A DNA stretch of 64,000 nucleotides from Enterobacteriaceae bacterium (GTDB taxonomy: Bacteria; Pseudomonadota; Gammaproteobacteria; Enterobacterales; Enterobacteriaceae). Shown here in pieces: positions 58,688-64,000 of this stretch (positions are counted from its first letter, which is position 1; each line of letters starts with the position of its first letter). The translations under genes were made by a program, and so were the position numbers. Where the stretch lies: contig JAISKF010000016.1 of the NCBI GenBank assembly GCA_031261005.1, forward strand, positions 1 to 64,000. The letters run 5' to 3'. The notes beneath the pieces were generated by a model, which saw only the letters and a program-made list of their open reading frames with translations, was not told the origin of the DNA and searched no databases.

Positions 58688-58830
58688 TATCTGAACTTTG
58701 GATAAGAATTATATTTTTACGATTAATTTCAAATAATTATGTAATTTTCTGTAGAGGCGGCAATCTGCCGCTCCTGAACCCACCGTATTGTTAATTCGGG
58801 CGACAGATTGTCACCCCTACGATAAAACCA
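58688..58830. repeat. Dispersed repeat, copy 11
   Basis: A near-complete one-arm copy: TATCTGAACTTTGGATAAG, ACGATTAATTTCAAATAATT, TGTAGAGGCGGCAATCTGCC (58751-58770), spacer CCACCGTATTGTTAATTCGG, and second hairpin GGGCGACAGATTGTCACCCC (58798-58817), ending CTACGATAAAA. It starts six bases after the ppx stop. Confidence 0.85.
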
Positions 58831-58942
58831 TTTTATTTCAATCGGTTATTTCGCATTATTTCTTGTAGGTGCGATGTAAACCTCTTGTGAAAACAACGGG
58901 CGGTTATTATTTAGTCCTAATATTAATTTGATTTAAATAAAT

Positions 58943-58970
58943 AAACGCCGAGAGTTTTTTCCCGGCGTTT
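58943..58970 (-). terminator. Terminator of ompW
   Basis: An 8-bp stem AAACGCCG (58943-58950) and CGGCGTTT (58963-58970) with a 12-base loop. On the minus strand it is followed by TATTTATTTAAAT. It lies 29 bases beyond the ompW stop. Confidence 0.8.
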
Positions 58971-58998
58971 ATTCATATCACAACATGACAAATAATAT

Positions 58999-59637
58999 TT
59001 AGAATCTATAACCTACACCGAACATAAATGCCCACGGATCAAGGCGAGTACTGATGCTATGGCTTTGACCATCGGCAGTATCAAAATTAACGTCGGTGTC
59101 GATATTGATCCACCACACGGACGCATTTACCATCCAGTTTTTATCAACGTTATAGTCCAGACCAGCTTGTAACGCCACGCCCCAAGAGTCATCAACGCTC
59201 AGGTTGCTTAAACCAGCCGCTTTACCGGTATCGTTAAAGTCTTCACTGAAGAATGTGGTGTAGTTAACACCAACACCCAGATATGGACGCCATTGGCTCT
59301 CTTTTGACATGAAATAATATTGCGCCATCAGTGATGGCGGTAAATGTTTAACCGTAGCAATAGTTCCTGTTGCTTTTAAACCAACATCATGTTCAAACGG
59401 TGTTGCACCTAATAATTCAAAACCAATGTTATCGGTAAGCATATAACCGAAAGTTAAACCTAATTGCGTGTCATTATTAACATTAAATGAGCCTAAACCC
59501 AGAACATCATCAGAACCTTCAGTTGGTCTTACTGTGATAGAACCAGCACGGAAGAGAAAATCACCAGCCTCATGAGCAAAACTCAATGAAGGTGCTAATG
59601 TTGCAGCAATTAAACAAACCAAAGACAGCTTTTTCAT
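58999..59637 (-). CDS. ompW: Outer membrane protein OmpW
   Basis: A 212-residue eight-stranded beta-barrel (E. coli 212). The signal peptide MKKLSLVCLIAATLAPSLSF ends with A21 before HEAGDFLFRAGSITVRPTEG, the typical mature start. The barrel ends in aromatic F (MFGVGYRF). OmpW forms a hydrophobic channel for small apolar molecules. In E. coli it is controlled by FNR and ArcA; a candidate FNR site lies 146 bases upstream. Confidence 0.97.
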   Translation of the reverse strand: MKKLSLVCLIAATLAPSLSFAHEAGDFLFRAGSITVRPTEGSDDVLGLGSFNVNNDTQLGLTFGYMLTDNIGFELLGATPFEHDVGLKATGTIATVKHLPPSLMAQYYFMSKESQWRPYLGVGVNYTTFFSEDFNDTGKAAGLSNLSVDDSWGVALQAGLDYNVDKNWMVNASVWWINIDTDVNFDTADGQSHSISTRLDPWAFMFGVGYRF

Positions 59638-60084
59638 TATCCATATTCCTATTAGGGTTAAATCTGTGTCTGAATATATCGATTCATATAAAAAATTGAT
59701 TCAATCCAGATCACAGTTTTTGACATAAATTGACAAAATAGCGATTTAAACAACTTGTTTGTTTTTATTAAATTTAATGAATTTGACGCAAATCAAATAC
59801 GTTAAATAACCACTTTTTATATAAATTACGCCTGTAACACCAACACATTCAATAGGCAAATAGCATTTTGTGATTGAACGGTCATTATGCAAACGAAGTG
59901 CATAAAATGGAGATGGATAAGCAATGGAGAATGTATACAACTTAAATTGATCACTGGCATGGATAACTGCCTGCTCTGATGATAAAAAGCCTCATAAGCG
60001 ACAATAAGATACAAGAGTTATTGCGAACAGGTTACAATTCCCAAAAGAACCAATACCCATTACTCAGTACTAACAGGAGACATT
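59638..60084. other. ompW-yciC divergent intergenic region
   Basis: A 447-base AT-rich region carrying the ompW and yciC promoters and the candidate FNR site. Short frames in it overlap each other, lack ribosome-binding sites and look spurious. Confidence 0.5.
59783..59796. promoter_or_regulatory. Candidate FNR-type site upstream of ompW
   Basis: TTGACGCAAATCAA differs from the FNR consensus (TTGAT, four bases, ATCAA) at one position. It lies 146 bases upstream of the ompW start and 289 bases before yciC. E. coli ompW is an FNR target, which supports the reading, but the distance to a transcription start is unknown. Confidence 0.4.
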
Positions 60085-60846
60085 ATGCCCATCACGGCCA
60101 ACGCCCTTTTCCGTGACAGCGTAAATTTTATACGTAATCAATTTTCTCGATTCATCATGCTGGCATTTCTTGCCTCAGTGATTTCCTATGTTTTGCTGCA
60201 AGCATTAGTGCCGGATACCACAGCGTTACATCAAATGATCACTGACGCGGTCGGTTCAAATCAAATTAGCCGTGCAGAGCTGCAAAATGCGATAAACAAC
60301 ATGAGTCAGGAGCAGCAATTATCCCTTGTTGAAGAAGCAATGCCGCTATTCGGTTCGATTGGTATCAGCTTTTTACTCAGTAATGTGATGTTAATCGGCG
60401 GGGTGATTACGCTGGTGATTCAAGTGTCAAAAGGTCAAACAACCAGCGTGCTGCATGCGCTCGGCACATCAGCAGCTTTTCTGCCAATGCTGCTAATCTT
60501 GATGCTAATTTCATCGTTAGTGATACTTTTTGGTCTCTCTTTTTACCTGCTGCCAGGCTTATTTTTCGCCTTTGCTCTGGCGCTGTCACCGGTAATATTA
60601 CTCGAAGCAAAACAAGGCATAATCTACGCAATCACGACCAGTTGGCGCATGGCATTTGCTCATATGAAGATTGTTCTGTCGATCTTGTTATTCACACTAT
60701 CGATAAAATTTATTCTACTGATGCTATCAGTCAATCTGGCACCTGCTGCGCCAATGGTGATTTCACTATTGATGGAAACGATCAGTAATTTGATAACAGC
60801 ATTTTTATTTGTGTATTTATTTAGATTGTATATGCAGATTAAATAA
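60085..60846 (+). CDS. yciC: UPF0259 membrane protein YciC
   Basis: A 253-residue inner-membrane protein (E. coli 247) with about six hydrophobic segments and an N-terminal hydrophilic start MPITANALFRDSVNFIRNQF typical of YciC. A conserved central piece is LPGLFFAFALALSPVILLEA. Function is unknown. It has a CAGGAG ribosome-binding site. In E. coli it is followed directly by yciB and yciA; here a SulP gene on the other strand intervenes. Confidence 0.92.
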   Translation: MPITANALFRDSVNFIRNQFSRFIMLAFLASVISYVLLQALVPDTTALHQMITDAVGSNQISRAELQNAINNMSQEQQLSLVEEAMPLFGSIGISFLLSNVMLIGGVITLVIQVSKGQTTSVLHALGTSAAFLPMLLILMLISSLVILFGLSFYLLPGLFFAFALALSPVILLEAKQGIIYAITTSWRMAFAHMKIVLSILLFTLSIKFILLMLSVNLAPAAPMVISLLMETISNLITAFLFVYLFRLYMQIK

Positions 60847-60857
60847 GCAAATTTATT

Positions 60858-60898
60858 ACATGGGGGTCTATGCCCTCATGTTCTTCTATCTTCTTTCC
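60858..60898 (+). terminator. Probable terminator after yciC
   Basis: A 9-bp stem with one G-U pair (ACATGGGGG at 60858-60866 and CCCTCATGT at 60873-60881) followed by a T/C-rich tail (TCTTCTATCTTCTTTCC). It lies 12 bases after the yciC stop, convergent with the SulP gene. Confidence 0.6.
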
Positions 60899-60918
60899 GG
60901 CGATGACACCTCTCCACA

Positions 60919-62619
60919 CTACGCCCTCTCCTTACTTTGTATCAATTTCAATGCCAGATAGAGATCCGGAACAAGCAATATATCTTCTTCGGTCATTTTC
61001 ATTGCAGGACGATTGTCTTTAAACCAGCGAGTAAGTTCAGTTCGGCGTCCGGCTAAAACTAACATTACGTTGCGGCTTTTAAGATCGCGTTTTAACTCGT
61101 CAATTGTTGCCAGTACACTAATATCGGCATAAGTAAAACTGGCAACCGCATCAATAACAACCCAGCGCGGTTGGAATGGTGTACTGTCTACCAAGTTGAG
61201 AATACGGCGTTTAAAATAAGCGACATTGAAATAAGTTAATGGTGAGTTGAAGCGGTACATCATCACGCCGGGAACGGCTTTCACCGATGTGGTATTGCCT
61301 AAAGAATGAATCATGCCCTCTTCATTTAGCCCTAACAATTGTTCTGTTGGTCTGAACACAGTACGAAGAAATTGCAATAAACCCAATAATACCGCTAAAC
61401 CGATGCCCTGAATCACACCTAGCAGCAGTACGCTAACAAAGGTAAAAATCGCCAGACTAAATGCCTGACGGTTACGTTTGCGTAAACTCCAGATACTACG
61501 CAAATCAATCAGTGACCACGCAGCATAAACCAGCACCACACCCAAAGCAGGAACAGGAATATATTGCAGCGGGCGCGTCAAAAAGATCACCACCAAAGCG
61601 ATCACCAATGCCGCAATAATCGAAACCATCTGACTTTTACCGCCATTGGCATCATTTACTGCGGTACGTGAATCCGCGCCGCTAATAGCAAAACCTTGTG
61701 ATAATCCGGAGATGATATTCACCACACCTAATGCTCTGAATTCAGCGTCAGCATCAATATCATAACCATTTTTAGACGCAAAACTGCGCGCCGTAAGCAT
61801 CAGACTAACAAAGCTAATAACGGCTAAGTTCAGCGCAGGGATCACCAATTCTCGCATCAGCGTCGGCTGAAAATAGCCCCAATGTACAACGGGTAAACCA
61901 GAATCAAAACCTGAGTCTCCGATAATTTCCACGCCGTATTGCTCAATAGAATATCCCCAAGCTAATGCAGTGGTGATGATAATAGCTATCAATGATGCAG
62001 GCCATTGACGACGGAATAAAGAGATACTGATTAACAGAAACAGTGTCAGTCCCGAAATGCCTAAAGTAGGAAGATGACTCTCCATAATTTGAAATGGAAT
62101 CGTACTAATTTTTCCAATTAACTGATTCTCATTGATGTGAATACCTAAAATCTTGCCAATCTGCCCCACAATAATCGTTACCGCGATGCCGTTGAGCAAA
62201 CCGGTTAAAATCGGGTGTGATAATAAATCTGCCAGCGCACCTAAGCGAAATTTACTGGCGAGAATGCACCAACCACCCATAATCAGCGTCATGATAATAG
62301 TCAACTGCCACTGCAATTCGCTATTACCGGCAGCTAACGGCGTAACAACAGCGGCAATCACCGCACACGTCGTTGCATCAGGTCCTACGATTAACTGGCG
62401 TGAAGATCCGAAAAAAGCATAGGCGATCATCGGCAAAATACAGGAATAAAGTCCGACAATCGCACCGACATTCGCCAGTTCAGCATAAGCAATCGCAACC
62501 GGTAAAGCGACAGCAGCAACAGATAATCCCGCACGAATATCCGCTCTTAGCCAACATTTATCATAGGCTAATAAATTCTTTAATCCGGGCATCCATTTAA
62601 AAACAACTCTTGAAAACAT
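60919..62619 (-). CDS. SulP-family inorganic anion transporter with STAS domain
   Basis: A 566-residue SLC26/SulP transporter. About 14 hydrophobic segments fill residues 28-420. Family motifs include RAGLSVAAVALPVAIAYAEL, LIVGPDATTCAVIAAV, GLSQGFAISGADSRTAVNDA and LTRPLQYIPVPALGVVLVYA. A C-terminal STAS domain (about 455-555, PRWVVIDAVASFTYADISVL) follows. It is not the orthologue of E. coli DauA, which differs in these motifs. Possible substrates include sulfate, bicarbonate or dicarboxylates; no neighbouring carbonic anhydrase or assimilation gene decides between them. It interrupts the yciC-yciB-yciA order, suggesting local insertion. Confidence 0.88.
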   Translation of the reverse strand: MFSRVVFKWMPGLKNLLAYDKCWLRADIRAGLSVAAVALPVAIAYAELANVGAIVGLYSCILPMIAYAFFGSSRQLIVGPDATTCAVIAAVVTPLAAGNSELQWQLTIIMTLIMGGWCILASKFRLGALADLLSHPILTGLLNGIAVTIIVGQIGKILGIHINENQLIGKISTIPFQIMESHLPTLGISGLTLFLLISISLFRRQWPASLIAIIITTALAWGYSIEQYGVEIIGDSGFDSGLPVVHWGYFQPTLMRELVIPALNLAVISFVSLMLTARSFASKNGYDIDADAEFRALGVVNIISGLSQGFAISGADSRTAVNDANGGKSQMVSIIAALVIALVVIFLTRPLQYIPVPALGVVLVYAAWSLIDLRSIWSLRKRNRQAFSLAIFTFVSVLLLGVIQGIGLAVLLGLLQFLRTVFRPTEQLLGLNEEGMIHSLGNTTSVKAVPGVMMYRFNSPLTYFNVAYFKRRILNLVDSTPFQPRWVVIDAVASFTYADISVLATIDELKRDLKSRNVMLVLAGRRTELTRWFKDNRPAMKMTEEDILLVPDLYLALKLIQSKERA

Positions 62620-62824
62620 ATTATCCTCAGTGACCGGCAGAATCTTAGCCGTTACGGGAACTCGCCCGATATACGATTATTATCAATATGCTATCTATTA
62701 TAATGCAATCAGCCAAAATACCGCCGATGTATAACGGCTGAATCAAAGTAATCGACAATCTGGTAGTACAAACAAACAGCGAAATCCGGTATAGTCAGCA
62801 GCTTACTGACCAATGGAAAGAGTT

Positions 62825-63385
62825 ATGAAGCAGTTTCTAGATTTTTTACCGCTAATTGTATTTTTTGTCGTTTATAAGATGTATGACATTTATACCGCCT
62901 GCTATGCACTGATTGCCGCAACTGCATTAGTTGTCATTTATAGTTTCATTAAATTTCGTAAAGTTGAAAAAGTGATGCTGGTGACATTTGTCATGGTGGT
63001 CATTTTTGGTACGTTAACCATTGTTTTCCACTCTGACGAATTTATTAAGTGGAAAGTCACTGCGATCTATATGCTGTTCTTTTTGGGTTTACTTTTCAGC
63101 CAGTTCGTGCTGAAAAAACCATTAATTAAAAGCATGTTAGGCAAAGAAATCACGCTGCCAGAGCATGTTTGGTCGAAACTCAATATCGCTTGGGCGCTAT
63201 TCTTTCTCGCCTGCGGATTACTGAATATCTATATTGCTTTTTGGTTATCCCTCGATGTTTGGATGAACTTTAAAGTGTTTGGACTAACCGGTTTAACGCT
63301 GGTCTTTACACTGATTAGCGGTATCTATATCTATCGTCATATGCCTGAAGAGCAAAAGAATCCATCTGGTAACAAACCAGATTAA
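62825..63385 (+). CDS. yciB: Inner membrane septation-type protein YciB (IspZ)
   Basis: A 186-residue protein (E. coli 179) with five or six hydrophobic helices, starting [54 protein letters not shown] and [14 protein letters not shown] match YciB. It interacts with cell-elongation and division proteins in E. coli and was once named IspZ in Shigella. The ATG at 62825 is preferred to 62813 because it matches the family start and has GGAAAGAG upstream. Confidence 0.95.
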   Translation: MKQFLDFLPLIVFFVVYKMYDIYTACYALIAATALVVIYSFIKFRKVEKVMLVTFVMVVIFGTLTIVFHSDEFIKWKVTAIYMLFFLGLLFSQFVLKKPLIKSMLGKEITLPEHVWSKLNIAWALFFLACGLLNIYIAFWLSLDVWMNFKVFGLTGLTLVFTLISGIYIYRHMPEEQKNPSGNKPD

Positions 63386-63436
63386 ACCACCAGATATTAT
63401 CTCTTTTACTATCCAAAGACGAATCAAGAACAGATT

Positions 63437-63856
63437 ATGACTCAACAAGAACGAGTACCTCGCGGGGATTTAGTCCTTCGCACTTTGTCCATGCCTGCGG
63501 ATACCAATGCTAACGGTGATATTTTCGGCGGCTGGATTATGTCGCAAATGGATATTGGCGGGGCGATTCTCGCTAACGAAATCGCACGCGGACGTGTTGT
63601 TACCGTTGCGGTAAATGCTATTACCTTTCTGAAACCTGTTGCTGTTGGTGATGTGGTTTGCTGCTACGCTCACTGCATTCGCACGGGGCGCAGCTCAATT
63701 ACGGTGAACATAGAAGTCTGGGTGAAGAAAGTTTCATCAGAATCTATTGGACAGCGTTATTGCGTTACGGAAGCGATTTTTACTTATGTGGCAGTCGATG
63801 ATGCGGGAGCTTCTCGTTCGTTGCCTGAGGGTAAAACGCATTTATCTTTTGACTAA
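63437..63856 (+). CDS. yciA: Acyl-CoA thioesterase YciA
   Basis: A 139-residue hot-dog-fold thioesterase (E. coli 132) that hydrolyses a wide range of acyl-CoAs. The active-site segment MPADTNANGDIFGGWIMSQM and the helix DIGGAILANEIARGR are conserved, followed by AVNAITFLKPVAVGDVV. It lies 51 bases after yciB. The TAA stop codon coincides with the first bases of a dispersed repeat copy (TAACCTGAA), so the element may have set the present C-terminus. Confidence 0.96.
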   Translation: MTQQERVPRGDLVLRTLSMPADTNANGDIFGGWIMSQMDIGGAILANEIARGRVVTVAVNAITFLKPVAVGDVVCCYAHCIRTGRSSITVNIEVWVKKVSSESIGQRYCVTEAIFTYVAVDDAGASRSLPEGKTHLSFD

Positions 63857-64000
63857 CCTGAATTTCGGATAAGAAATTATATTATTACTATAAATTTCAA
63901 CCGATTATATGGTTTTCCGTAGGGGCGGTTGTTAACCGCCCGCCAAACCACGGTGAAATCAACGGGCGACAGATTGCCGCCCCTACGAATTATTCTTTAT
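63854..64000. repeat. Dispersed repeat, copy 12 (runs to the window end)
   Basis: A complete one-arm copy: TAACCTGAATTTCGGATAAG, ACTATAAATTTCAACCGATT, GTAGGGGCGGTTGTTAACCG (63919-63938), spacer CCAAACCACGGTGAAATCAA, second hairpin GGGCGACAGATTGCCGCCCC (63964-63983) and CTACGAATTATTCTTTAT. Its first three bases are the yciA stop codon. Confidence 0.85.

Larger units (their letters stand above)
58683..58998. other. Intergenic region between ppx and ompW
   Basis: A 316-base convergent gap holding a dispersed repeat copy (58688-58830), a possible further degenerate fragment around 58864-58910 (TTGTAGGTGCGATGTAAACC, ACGGGCGG), and the ompW terminator. Confidence 0.5.

Noticed and set aside
59746-60014. 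Two overlapping small minus-strand frames upstream of ompW
   Set aside because: They overlap each other in different frames, lack ribosome-binding sites and cover the promoter region.

Overview
The window is chromosomal DNA from a fairly AT-rich gamma-proteobacterium of the order Enterobacterales. Gene content and order repeatedly match Escherichia coli blocks: uvrY-uvrC-pgsA-glyW-cysT-leuZ, lolCDE-nagK-cobB next to potDCBA-pepT, moaABCDE with ybhL and a divergent ybhK/yvcK, aat-infA-clpA-clpS, matP-lonH-fabA, ppk-ppx, and ompW-yciC-yciB-yciA. The blocks are joined differently from E. coli, and protein divergence and base composition point outside Enterobacteriaceae proper (a Budviciaceae, Morganellaceae or Yersiniaceae-like lineage is my guess; the sequence alone does not settle it). 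No rRNA, prophage, CRISPR array or complete insertion sequence was found.

Layout. 1-2.4 kb: an AT-rich accessory stretch with a lone IS1 InsA-like zinc-finger/HTH protein, an unknown 91-residue protein and an HPP-family membrane protein. 2.7-6.3 kb: an abg-like locus (AbgR-type LysR regulator divergent from an M20 amidohydrolase and a Dcu-family transporter). 6.4-10.1 kb: three tRNA genes, pgsA, uvrC, uvrY. 10.7-18.3 kb: ydhR, pepT, the potABCD polyamine importer and an M20 hydantoinase/carbamoylase-type hydrolase wedged between potD and cobB. 18.5-23.5 kb: cobB, nagK and the LolCDE lipoprotein-release machine. 23.8-28.8 kb: ybhL, moaABCDE under a molybdenum-cofactor riboswitch, and yvcK. 29.1-38.4 kb: emrAB, mdlAB, decR/cdsH (cysteine sensing and degradation), aat, infA. 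38.5-45.4 kb: clpA, clpS, ybjX, ybjD, lysO. 45.8-49.6 kb: a three-gene envelope operon (large lipoprotein, LpoB-like lipoprotein, CsgG/FlgT-like periplasmic protein). 49.9-63.9 kb: a YqhD-type aldehyde reductase, an Hha/YmoA-family protein, matP, lonH, fabA, ppk, ppx, ompW, yciC, a SulP transporter, yciB, yciA.

The most promising under-described item is the envelope operon at 46.0-49.6 kb. Its third protein has the three-part layout of FlgT, and its second resembles LpoB/FlgO, yet no flagellar or curli genes are nearby, so it may form an outer-membrane-associated ring unrelated to flagella. A second strong signal is a dispersed repeat family of about 12 intergenic copies, each made of a roughly 55-base AT-rich arm plus one or two GGGCGGCA-type hairpins. 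Copies sit mostly just after gene ends, and one appears to supply the stop codon of yciA. Other points of interest are the Dcu-for-AbgT swap in the abg-like locus, a near-perfect inverted repeat between decR and cdsH, and three 11-base direct repeats upstream of pepT.
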